Below are positions 1 through 8,674 of a stretch of 27,533 nt of DNA, piece after piece. Position 1 is the stretch's first letter. Each line of letters opens with the position of its first letter. Below the pieces are notes generated by a model. That model was not told where the DNA came from. It did not search any database and saw nothing but the letters and a program-made list of their open reading frames with translations. The stretch is from Chromera velia (lineage: Eukaryota > Sar > Chromeraceae), in the NCBI GenBank assembly GCA_018398765.1, contig JAHBMJ010005728.1:1-27533 (forward strand). The letters run 5' to 3'. The position numbers and the translations under genes were made by a program.

Positions 1-267
1 GGGGCAGGCGGGGGGGCGGGGCGGGCCGAAGGTGAGTGAAGGCCGGGCCCGGGCCAGGCCGGGGCCGGCGGCACAGGACACTGTGTGTGAAAGGGCACAG
101 AAGAGCCAGTGGGAGGCTGGTGAGAGATGAGTGTGAAGAGTTAGGACATGAAAAGTTGATGTCATTGCTTCTTAATCGATACCGGTGACGGTTGTGCTGC
201 TCCCTGGGTCTGGTTTCACACTTTTCTCTGGACCTTTTTGTCTTACCTTCTCGCTCATGAATGTTTC

Positions 268-309
268 AAAACCTCCGGACAAATCAGGCCTGATTTGTCC
301 GGAGGTTTT
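268..309. repeat. Perfect 42-bp palindrome nested in the left arm
   Basis: The stretch is self-complementary about the AGGCCT at 286-291. It lies inside the left arm of the 1-739 inverted repeat, so each arm can form its own small hairpin as well as pairing with the other arm. Confidence 0.93.
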
Positions 310-430
310 TTTCGAAATTTTTCAAATAAGCTGGACAAGAACAAAAGTGGTCGGAAAACTCTTTTTACGTCGATATAAAGCGATTCCGACCACTTTTGTT
401 CTTGTCCAGCTTATTTGAAAAATTTCAAAA

Positions 431-472
431 AAAACCTCTGGACAAATCAGGCCTGATTTGTCCGGAGGTTTT
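431..472. repeat. 42-bp palindrome nested in the right arm (one mismatch)
   Basis: This is the mirror copy of the palindrome at 268-309 about the main centre at base 370. It is centred on AGGCCT at 449-454. A single change (CCTCTGG instead of CCTCCGG) breaks perfect symmetry. Confidence 0.9.
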
Positions 473-739
473 AAAACATTCATGAGCAAGAAGGTGAGAT
501 AAAAAGGTCCAGAGAGGAGTGTGAAACCAGACCCAGGGAGCAGCACAGCCGTCAGCAGTACCCTTCAAAGAGCCAAGACATGCACGTTTCATGTTCTAAC
601 TTTTCATAGTCCCCTCTCACCAACCCTCCACTGGCTCTTCTGAACCCCTTGAGACAAAGTCACTATGTCCTGTGACGACCCCGGCCCACCTACCAGGGGG
701 CCCGCCCACCCCCCGGCCCGCCCGCCCCCCCACCCACCC

Positions 740-1026
740 GCCAACTCACTCCATACTCGCCTCTGCTCCACTGCCAGCTGTCTGCACTGGAATAATTGGA
801 ACGCCCCTCTAGGAGGTCAAAGCTTCATCTAGCCACTCTCTGACATCTTGGGGGCTCCTCTCTGTATGTGCTACCGGCCCTAGCCCCGATCCGGCCGCTG
901 CCCCCACCCTAGAAGCTCCGCCTTCTGCCTGCCCTGACCTTTGTCTCTCCCCTTTTGCCCCCTTCACTGGGTGATTTACACATTGCTGGGCCTTTCTCTT
1001 GTTTGTTTCTCCCCGTTTTTTCCCTC

Positions 1027-1029
<3 letters not shown>
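740..1029. other. Spacer, C-rich, no gene supported
   Basis: This is pyrimidine-rich sequence between the inverted repeat and the microsatellites. A plus-strand stretch after CCCCTCTAG at about 812 stays open for roughly 45 codons and is P/A/S-rich. With no start codon and no clear donor I do not call it an exon. Confidence 0.5.
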
Positions 1030-1117
<88 letters not shown>

Positions 1118-1184
1118 TGTGTGTATGTGTATGTGTGTGTATGTGTGTGTGTGTGTGTATGTGTGTGTGTGTGTATGTGTATGA
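1030..1184. repeat. Compound microsatellite (CT)n-(AT)n-(GT)n
   Basis: About 30 bases of CT are followed by about 18 bases of AT and then about 100 bases of GT interrupted by GTAT units. All reading frames here are low-complexity artefacts. Confidence 0.97.
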
Positions 1185-1498
1185 GCGTGGGCGCGCGCGC
1201 GTGCATGCGTGTGTGTGCTTGTGTGTCTGTGTGCAGGTCGTGAGTTTGGAATCCACAGCAAAAAGATTCAAAGAAGCCTCTAGTCACTTGTGAAGGAGGT
1301 GCAGACAATGAGAAATGCCATTCTAAAGGAGCAAGTCAGCTGATTTAATTTACACTCATGTAGCGGCAACCAGTTGGACTGTGGGAGACTTCTGCCTCTT
1401 CACCTTTCTCCACATGCATTTGAAACCAAGACAGACGCACAGTTTTTTGGTTGCCTCGTCAGTGTTTCGTATGCCTTCTTGTGTGTACGCGCGCGCAG

Positions 1499-2115
1499 AA
1501 AGCATCTTCATAAGGGCTTGCTCATCTCTCGATGTATGATGCCTGCATCTGCGGGAGTAGCAGCTGCTTTGTCGTTCCTTGAGTCGTTGGTGAATTCGCT
1601 GGTTGGTATCCTTGCTAGTCGGCTCTCTAATTCACTGAGCGATTACGAGAGAGAAAGACCGAAGGAGCAACGGGTTGACATCTCGATTTGCTGCATCTGC
1701 ATCTTTGTCTGCAAGTGGGTTTCTCTCGCTGTGTATGTATACACATGTGCTTCGCACGCTTATTTCAATGTCCGATTGAACGTTAAGTTTTATTTCTACG
1801 GATACCTCTCTGCAGGCCTCTTCGTTTATAGACGAGAAAGCCATCCTGACGGTTACGACAAGTATCGCTAAAGTGACGGGGCCCCCGACGACGCCCTCTG
1901 ATTTTGTTGACATCATCAAAAACATCACTCAGCTCGAGGCTGCCTTCACTGAGGAGGCCATCGTCCAGAGAACCAAAACTTCATGGAGACCCTCATCTAG
2001 GTCAAGGGAACCGCAGAAGAAGACAGTCTGACAGTCGGCGCCGGACGAGTGAGTCAGCTTTTGAGAGCACTTTTATGCTGTGTATATTTGCGCACGCGTG
2101 CGCGCGCGTTTGTAT

Positions 2116-2153
<38 letters not shown>

Positions 2154-2237
2154 ATATGCATGGGTATGTCAGCGCGCGCACGTCTCTCTCTCTCTCTTTC
2201 TCTCTCTCGCTTGTGTGTGTGTGTGTGCGGTTGTGTA

Positions 2238-2285
<48 letters not shown>

Positions 2286-2351
2286 TGTGTGTCGTGTATA
2301 TGTGTGCGTGCGTGTGTGTGTGTATGTGTATGTATGTGTGCACGTGTGTGT

Positions 2352-2394
<43 letters not shown>

Positions 2395-2505
2395 CGTGTA
2401 TGTGGTGTGCGTGCGTATATATGTGTGTATACGTGTCTGTCTGCGTGTGCGTTTTTCACTCCCTTCATTCTGCCTCAGAAGGTGGATAGGTGTGCATGGT
2501 CATCG
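1499..2505 (+). CDS. Unrecognised gene fragment, candidate exons 1499-1673, 1816-2000, 2479-2505
   Basis: Three stretches read as exons with agreeing phases. The first follows an acceptor at 1497-1498 (GCGCGCAG) and runs to a GTTGAC donor at 1674, ending in phase 0. Its peptide is a hydrophobic helix-like run (ALSFLESLVNSLVGILASRL) followed by a charged tail. The second follows CTCTGCAG and runs to CTAG/GTCAAG at 2001, in phase 2. Its peptide reads ASSFIDEKAILTVTTSIAKV, then an acidic region. It has no ATG of its own. A 27-base third exon lies between TGCCTCAG and a perfect GTGAGT donor. A further upstream piece after GTGTGCAG at 1236 could join in phase. I recognise no family. Neither the start nor the end of the gene is secure. 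Donor GTTGAC is weak. Confidence 0.35.
2113..2400. repeat. (GT)n microsatellite clusters with a short CT block
   Basis: Blocks of GT repeats, interrupted by TATG and CGTG units and a CT block near 2185-2208, fill what would be the intron between the exons ending at 2000 and starting at 2479. Confidence 0.95.
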
Positions 2506-2671
2506 GTGAGTTGCGCATATGTGAGTGCTCCTGTCTACACACCTACTTTTCTCCTCTCTATGTCTTTCCTTCTGATTTTACTCCCCCCCTTACGCCTTTC
2601 CTTCTCCGCTCTCGCTCGTTATGCCCTAACAGTAACCTCTTTTTGGCTTCTTGCGTCTGCTCTCATTTAAC

Positions 2672-2933
2672 TCGCAAGGAGAGTATGGTGCATTGTCTGT
2701 CGGGTGGGGTGACGACAAACTGTGTATGCATGATTCGTGTATTCGTTATAATGATGACTTCTTACACAAGCTTTCTTCATGCGAGAAACGATGAGAAACG
2801 GTCGGATGAAAGGGAGTCCTTACGCCAGATGGTTGCATTGAAATCAACTCGGATTGATCATATAATGATTGTAACGTACGCTCCTCTCTTGGGCGCGTCT
2901 GCATCAGATCTATTTGTCCATAATATTATCTGA
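2672..2933 (+). CDS. Possible 3' exon, open frame ending at 2933
   Basis: From an ACTCGCAAG/GAG acceptor-like site to a TGA at 2931-2933 one plus frame stays open for about 85 codons. Its late part is coding-like (charged run near 2780-2840, then VTYAPLLGASASDLFVHNII). It could be the last exon of the fragment that starts near 1499. However, the other plus frame and the minus strand are also partly open here, and the phase only fits if the third AG (GAGAG/TATGG) is used. Confidence 0.2.
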
Positions 2934-3961
2934 TCGCATTTGTTCTCGCTCCCGACCCGCCTGTTCGATGTTTACCGCGCGGTGCTAATAAGTGAATAAC
3001 TTTTGCTCATTCTAGTAAAAACCAACCAACTATGCATGCGCCGCCCGGGAGCCTAGCGCTCTAACTAGGGTTAGACATCCTCTAACTCATGAACTTAGTG
3101 ACCAACTAACTATTTAAGTTTAGATTTAATTTACTAAGATAATTTGAATTCAGTTATTCTACTAAGCATTCATGTTGACATGACATTGTACTTAAACATT
3201 TATTTATGTATAATCGAAATTATATAAAAAAAATTGTAAATACAATATCATGTATTATCATAATTGAATGCTAAAAAAACTCAAAAATTGAAATCTCCTG
3301 ACACTAACATGTTTAGCTTCAATTTTTTCTTTAATATTAATTTTATCTTAAAAGAATCATATTTTAAAGAATGTCTATAATATTTAAAGGTACAAAAACA
3401 ACGTTGAAATACTATGGAACATCCTATATTTCAAAGTCCGAAATGATGTTAAAGTCCGGTAGGTCTCATTATATCATTTTTTGGCAGCTCATGACTAAAA
3501 CGTGAACCAATGGTTCATGAGTGCGTGTAGCGTGATCCAGCACTGGACCAGCAGTTCTCAGCAGTAGACTATAGAGAAACTTAAAACATTCATCCCAATC
3601 TTAATGTCCGGAAGATTGACTTCCGTTGACGGTTGACTTCCCACCCTAATACTAAAAATCTTGTATGCGGCTTCCATGGAAAACGCCTGGATGCGTCAAG
3701 TCTTTTTCAATGAATGCCCCGCCCTGCTAACTCTGGCGACAAATAGACATAGCGGGAAGGCCTTAGGGCGGAACATATTAATCAATCAATCAATCAATGT
3801 ATATACAGTGTACTATAACTTTCATGGACTGTACAATATACTAGATAATATGTTTACATAAAATATTTAAACTTCATTTAAATTTACAAAAACCTATCCT
3901 CAACTTAATACCAGGTAATATTTAGTCTAGGTGAATGCCTTATTGGTGGAGAAAAAATTTT
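2934..3961. other. AT-rich island without a gene
   Basis: Base composition shifts sharply to AT-rich between about 2990 and 3960, unlike the pyrimidine-rich flanks. Stops are dense in all frames. It contains a small hairpin around GAACCAATGGTTC near 3505, several TCCGGAAG/TCCGG(T)AG-like motifs, and a (TCAA)n tract. It ends exactly where the LTR element begins. Confidence 0.6.
3600..3798 (+). repeat. Possible SINE/LINE 3' end with (ATCA)n tail
   Basis: A less AT-rich block (about 3660-3775) ends in a tandem ATCA tract at 3780-3798. Short tetranucleotide tails of this kind are typical of the 3' ends of some non-LTR retrotransposons and SINEs. No coding domain or pol III box was identified, so this is only a suggestion. 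Confidence 0.25.
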
Positions 3962-4426
3962 AGTGACACGTCAGGTAGAAGGAAGCTAGGGAAAAAAGTG
4001 GTGATCTATATGTGAGACTGAAGGATATAGAAAGGAATTATTGGGATAGGGAGATACTTTGTTATACCTCTACCTACGGAAGCTGCTTACCCTCTCATCA
4101 GGGTTGTTGAAGACAGAAGGATCCACTTCAGAAGGTTATGTTCAGTTCATCATTGTTCATCAATCACTTTGATCTTTCATCATGACATTCTAATTTCTTT
4201 GTACTTCTTTGTTCTCTTACATGCATATTGCAGTAGGTTTGGATGTTCCTGCAAATTAGCATGTATTCGTGCATACTCATGCGATACAGATCGAGTTGCA
4301 CAGTACATCACGTCACTGATATGTATGACCCTTACTTATGTGCGCACCGATGCGGCGTCGCCCTTCCTGGCTCCTGCTCTTCTTTCCGGCTCTGTCCCAT
4401 TATACGGATACAGGCCTATTTTTACT
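3962..4426 (-). repeat. 3' LTR (left copy)
   Basis: Copy of 465 bases running from AGTGACACGTCAGG to CCTATTTTTACT. It matches 7053-7500 almost throughout, with scattered substitutions and a small insertion near 3988-4000. Confidence 0.85.
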
Positions 4427-4439
4427 CACCCCCCCATCC
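4427..4439 (-). other. Polypurine tract of the LTR element
   Basis: The minus strand reads GGATGGGGGGGTG immediately upstream of the 3' LTR, where plus-strand priming would occur. The run is absent next to the other LTR. Confidence 0.6.
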
Positions 4440-5769
4440 AAACGCACTGCACTCACTGTATCTCTTTTTTGTTTTGAACTACACGTTTGTTCGCTTTCCG
4501 TATCTTATTCCTTATTATACTAGTCAATTTGATTGGACTGGATTTGCATCTCTTTTACTGTTCCAGATGGTCGGATGTATTGCAAGAAATCATACTCACC
4601 TTGCTTTGGACGCATTTCCTTGTTGATGGCTTAATAGCTTGGTGTCTCTTCCGGTCTCTTCTGCCGATGGAATCATATGCCCTCAGGCTGCATCTCTCTC
4701 TTATCATGCACTCACTCTGCCAAAATTTAAAAAAACGTTGTGTTCGTTACGACTCAATCGTAAGCACAGTCTACCTCTCTTTGTCCTTCCTGTCAACCGG
4801 GACTCAGTGATACACGTGATGTATGTACCCCTTTATAAGAGACCTCAGGGTCTCGTTCCATCCCATCATCATCCCAAAGTCTTGCCCTGCGACGTGACAT
4901 TTCTCCTGCCTCTTGCACTGCGGTGTGCATAATCGTGTGCTTCTTTGAAGTAAGCTTCCAAGACTCTTCCCCCTCTTCTATCCCAAAGAATTGGTCAATG
5001 GGATCCACCGGCCCCCTCGGCATGATTTCTTGTCTTCTTTCTATGTCTAACTCATTTGGTGGGGCCTTGGTTGAATGGCCTCTTTCTCTTGTCTTCTCCT
5101 TCTTGCCTCTCTACTGTGAGGGTCGTTTGTGCTCCTATACAGATCGATGGCTTTGCATTGCATCGCCTTTCCTCTCCTTCATACACACAGTGTCACCTGT
5201 TCAGAATACAGCGGTATGAAGGGCCACGTTATCTGGGTGAGACTGGGGTACCTCACTGTGTGGTACCTCCGTCAATCTCTGATTGTCACTCGCTTCTGGC
5301 TCTCCTTCTCTTTTTCCTTTTAACTCTTGATCAGGCGATGTATCGCAGGGTATCGTTCTTTTTATATACACCCCCATCCAAGATACGTCGACGCCAATCA
5401 CATGTTCTTTACGGGGACCCGGTGTTTAATTTAGGGTGTGTATATCTTTTGGAAGACTTGCTTCTTCCCCTCCTCTAGGTGTCTGGATTGACACCTCGGT
5501 CTCCTCCGTCGACTGAGAGATGGAGGGAAGTTATGGGGCATTGGAGACTTTGTAGGCCTCTCCCATACCCTCACACCTCTTTTTCCGGCTGCAAACTGGG
5601 CCGCTGTCAATTCCTAGTATCAATTTCCTCAGCTTGCTCCTCTGCCTTGTCGCTCCCCCGGGTGACGCAGTTTGTCTCTCTCACTCTGTCTGCCACAATA
5701 TGGTCGTGACACTGTGTATGGGAGACTGCCTCCCACCTGTGTTCGTGGTGGGGTGGAATGAACTCTCAA

Positions 5770-6300
5770 CGGCTAGATCGTAGGGCCTTTGACTTGCTTG
5801 AAGGGCCCTCTCTTCTTCTTCATGTCCGCTTGGCAGTGCCTAGTTCTTTGCCTATTTGAGGCCTTCCTGATCCTTCGCTTCCTCTGTGGTTTTTCTTGCA
5901 CTGATCGTGTCTCTTTGTCGCTCTTTGGCATTGTGTGGCCTGTCTGGAGCTCCCTGAACTCTCTGGGCCTTTCTTGCACTTGATGTGCGTTCCTGCCTAT
6001 CTGGGCCTTTACGGCTTCTTGAGGCTTTCTTGAGGGTCTTACCTCTTTCCATACCCTAGCTGCGTGCTCTTTTTCCGCTCTCTTTCCCCCTTGGGGCTTT
6101 CTGGTACTCTCTTAGCACTATGTACTCTCTGCGCACTGTTTATGCCTGCCTGTTGCTCTCTAGTACTTCCTGACCTATCTGGAGATCCTTGATCTCTCTA
6201 GGCTCTCTCTGGACTTTTTGTCTCAGATTCCTGCTCTCTGGTGCTCTTTGGCCTACCTGGATCGAGCGTTCTAGCCTCGTTGGGCTCCCTGCTAGGACTC
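5770..6300 (-). pseudogene. Decayed minus-strand frame of the retroelement, S/R/K/E/P-rich
   Basis: Read on the minus strand, this stretch is largely open in patches broken by single stops and frame changes. Peptides are rich in S, R, E, K, P and Q (patches such as RDQGSPDRSGSTREQQ and SARKTTEEAKDQ). The composition resembles a basic, low-complexity Gag-like tail, but no zinc knuckle (CX2CX4HX4C) is present. I infer that it is part of the element's former single open frame. Confidence 0.35.
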
Positions 6301-6529
6301 CTTATTTTCTTTTTGCCATCTTCTGCCCTTTACTGCCTCTGCTGAGCTCTTTGCCCACTCTCAGTCTACCTTTTTGCTGGTGTGTTGAATATACTTTAAC
6401 TTTGAAGTCTGCTTCAACAGTGACCTACGAAGGTGCTCCCTTTCCATTCCCTTCTTTCTTCATCTCTGTTTCTCTCAGCCTTTCTGTCTCTTTCTCGGCC
6501 TGTCTGCTCGTCTCTTTACAACTGTCTGC

Positions 6530-7042
6530 TTACCCTGCAAGTCTTGAAAGCACACACGGGTCCACCTTATCGATAAACCTCACCAGGCTAACCAGCGGTC
6601 CGAGAATGTCTAGGAAAGCCGTGTCGCTCAGGAACTGGAGTTGATAGGCGGCAATATTCTGCTTCTTGCTCCACTGCCTCAGTTGGACAATGCTGTTGGG
6701 TCCCAGGGTTATGCTAACCACACAGTTTGGATACCTCCAGTCAGATGCGTATGCAACTAAAAACTAGACCAGTCACCCTCGGCAATCATCAATCGGTACT
6801 CCCCCGTCGAGACTCCTGAGTTGGGTGATCATGATGGCGATAGGTTCGACACAGCTGCCTGCACCCTCTGTAATATACATCCCGTTGGCATGTGCTGCTC
6901 TTACCAGCAGCTCCATGACCTCATCAAGGAATCCATGCGATACTGTCCCCAACGATCGCACCTCCACCTGCACTGCTGTACAACGGTGCTGCTTTATCTG
7001 CTCCAGTCTGGTTGTCTGTTCTACTCTCGCTGGCGTCACCAA
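6530..7042 (-). pseudogene. Decayed Gag-like frame at the 5' end of the retroelement
   Basis: The minus strand is open from just inside the 5' LTR (7042) to 6773, then continues in another frame from about 6760 to 6530, so at least one frameshift or stop separates them. The first part contains TTRLEQIKQHRCTAVQVEV and a helical run ending near HANGMYITEGAG. The second part includes LRQWSKKQNIAAYQLQFL and FLDILGPLVSLVRFIDKVD. The position directly after the primer-binding-like site suggests Gag, but no motif proves it. There is no ATG at the start. Confidence 0.4.
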
Positions 7043-7043
7043 A
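7028..7043 (-). other. Primer-binding-like site of the LTR element
   Basis: On the minus strand TTGGTGACGCCAGCGA follows the 5' LTR after an A/T-rich spacer (AAGATTTTTT). It starts with TGG, the complement of a tRNA CCA end. The donor tRNA cannot be named from sequence alone. Confidence 0.45.
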
Positions 7044-7052
7044 AAAAATCTT

Positions 7053-7500
7053 AGTGACCCATCAGGTGGAAGGAAGTGGTGATCTATACATGAGACTGAA
7101 GGATATAGAAAAGAATTATTGGGATAGGGAGATACTTTATTATACTTCTACCTACGGGAGCTGTTTACCCTCTCATCAGGGTTGTTGAAGACAGAAGGAT
7201 CCAGTTCAGAAGGTTATGTTCAGTTCATCATTGTTCATTAATCACCTTGATCTTTTATCATGACATTCTAATTTCTTTATACTTTTTTGTTCTCTTACAT
7301 GCATATTGCAGTAGGTTTGGATGTCCCTGCAAATTGGCATATATTCATGTATACTCATATGATACAGAGTTGCACAGTACATCACGTCACCGATTCGTAT
7401 GACCCTTGCTCATGTGCGCACCGATGCGGCGTCGTCCTTCCTGGCTCCTGCTCTTCTTTCCGGCTCTCTCCCATTATACAGATACAGGCCTATTTTTACT
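7053..7500 (-). repeat. 5' LTR (right copy)
   Basis: Copy of 448 bases with the same AGT...ACT ends as 3962-4426. The sequence departs from the left copy immediately at both ends, which fixes the boundaries. Confidence 0.85.
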
Positions 7501-7813
7501 GGCGGCTCGCTCAAGGCTTCAAGCAAATTCAAAAAACTTTAACTTAGTCTTTAAGCATCTCGTAAAAAGAATAATTGTTATAGAAATTATTAGTTTTGGG
7601 GGCCTAGATCTGACTCAAGTGGGTTATACCTTCCAACACCATATCTGTTACTAGCAAGTTTACAACTTATAAGTGACTGCCAGTGGATTCATAACGTTAT
7701 ATCAGTTCTAGCATCATGCAGTTTTCACGTGAAAGTTGAAACGAAAATGTCAGCAACTGTCAGATTGATCAAGCTGCTAGACTACTGTTCACCTCGCCCA
7801 AATTGTTACCGAT
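7501..7813. other. Spacer, nothing supported
   Basis: This is mixed, slightly AT-rich sequence between the LTR element and the last exon of the 84-aa gene. No gene-like frame or repeat was recognised. It may include that gene's 3' UTR. Confidence 0.5.
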
Positions 7814-8171
7814 TCAGATTATTTCGATATCGATCGTGGTCACGCAAGTTCGTGTCCGTTCCGCGAGTTTGGCCGGATGTCGAAGGGAGAATACGATTTC
7901 ATTGAAAAATCTTTCAACTAGACTTCTGCCCTTTTTCACATCGTCCTCGCTCTGCAAGTCTTTCTCATCTGCACTTCCTGTAGCTGTCAGGTGCTCCTAC
8001 ACATTCTTGCACGTAAGACTCTACGAAACCAATTCTCTGTCACTCGCTTCACTTTTTTGCTTGGATCTCTTTGCTCCAAAAACTGCACCTGCCTTCAACC
8101 TGTGAGAGTGCCGCTTGCTCTCTGATCCGAGTCGAGGCGGTCACACGGCCTAGATCATCCCTTGCCTCCAT
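7814..8171 (-). CDS. Small two-exon gene, predicted 84-aa protein of unknown function
   Basis: Exon 1 is 8171-8100 (ATG plus 23 codons, ending CAG before a GTTGAAG donor). Exon 2 is 7996-7814 (60 codons and TGA). The 103-base intron ends in GTGTAG, and both sides are phase 0. The N-terminus is MEARDDLGRVTASTRIREQA. The second exon carries a charged linker (SADEKDLQSEDDVKKG), then a likely amphipathic helix (SLVERFFNEIVFSLRH) and an ILE/ASP-rich end. There is no signal peptide or membrane segment. It resembles a soluble helical adaptor or subunit, but I recognise no family. The plus strand has overlapping open frames of poorer composition. The donor is non-consensus and the acceptor has a weak pyrimidine tract, so this could instead be part of a longer gene. 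Confidence 0.42.
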
Positions 8172-8674
8172 GCACGTCTCTCTCTCTCTCTCTTTTTTTC
8201 TCGATCTCGAAACACTGACCGACCCACCTTTGAGAACACGCAGCAGTTGGAAGATAATACAATTAATGCAAAACCGTCCCTCTCCCTGTCCCTTTTAATC
8301 TCCCCCCTTCTTTCCCGAGCTACACACGATTCTTTTCTTCAGCATATCACTCTGATGCTCGATCACTTTTCAGTCTTATAACGGGCCTCCTCTTCCCAAT
8401 AGTCCTCAAAGCCCACCTGCAGAATAAAATGAATGAATCCCGGCTTTCATTCGTCAGCTAAGGATTGGGTGGGTCTTAGCACATATGAGAGAAAGGCAGC
8501 TTCTCTTCCGGAGAGTGCGTGTATACTCACAGGAGTCTCCAAAGTATTGTGAATGTCGGAGAGCGGAGATTCATGTACAAGTCGAAAGAAACAAAGAAAG
8601 ACAAGAACACACGAATCTGAAAGAGAAAAGAATGCGGGGGCGTCAATCATATCGTTCATGTCGTTGTAATCAAA
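8172..8674. other. Spacer and probable 3' UTR of the lyase gene
   Basis: The sequence contains a short CT tract at 8182-8196 and C/T-rich stretches. Open frames on both strands near 8447-8712 lack coding character. The minus-strand lyase gene ends at 8675, so its 3' UTR must lie here. Confidence 0.45.

Larger units (their letters stand above)
1..739. repeat. Giant imperfect inverted repeat (foldback element), left arm truncated by the window edge
   Basis: Base p pairs with base 740-p over essentially the whole stretch. For example, the sequence around 188-260 (ACGGTTGTGCTGCTCCCTGG...) is repeated as its reverse complement at 480-552, and GAAGAGCCAGTGGGAGG near 100 returns inverted near 630. 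The innermost arms meet at 356 and 384, leaving a 27-base loop that can itself pair weakly. The outer arms are G-rich at 1-60 and C-rich at 676-740, so the element probably continues left of the window. No protein is credible here; the short open frames are by-products of the symmetry. It could be a foldback or MITE-like transposon, or a locus making long hairpin RNA. Target-site duplications cannot be seen. Confidence 0.9.
3962..7500 (-). mobile_element. Degenerate LTR retrotransposon (non-autonomous or decayed), minus orientation
   Basis: Two direct repeats (3962-4426 and 7053-7500) flank 2626 bases. In the minus orientation the right copy is the 5' LTR. It is followed about ten bases later by TTGGTGACGCCAGCG, a TGG-starting primer-binding-like site, and then by a minus-strand open frame. 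Directly before the left copy (3' LTR) lies GGATGGGGGGGTG, a polypurine tract. These four landmarks in the right order make the orientation call. LTR ends are AGT...ACT, not the usual TG...CA. No target-site duplication is visible. No reverse transcriptase, integrase or YxDD-like motif was found, so it is either a deletion derivative or a non-autonomous type. The LTRs differ by scattered substitutions and small indels, which indicates an old insertion. Confidence 0.72.

Noticed and set aside
185-546. Open frames of 74-77 codons on both strands in the inverted repeat
   Set aside because: They are near-identical peptides produced by the palindrome's symmetry and have no coding composition.
941-1308. 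Open frames on both strands made of VCVC, THTH, SLSL and YIYI runs
   Set aside because: They are translations of the dinucleotide microsatellites.
2049-2670. Long plus-strand frames of about 146-200 codons
   Set aside because: Almost all of their length is (GT)n translated as CVCV; the flanking exons are better explained by splicing.
4169-4810. Plus-strand frames inside and after the left LTR
   Set aside because: The element's landmarks place its coding strand on the minus strand; these frames are unrelated overlaps that recur in the other LTR because of the duplication.
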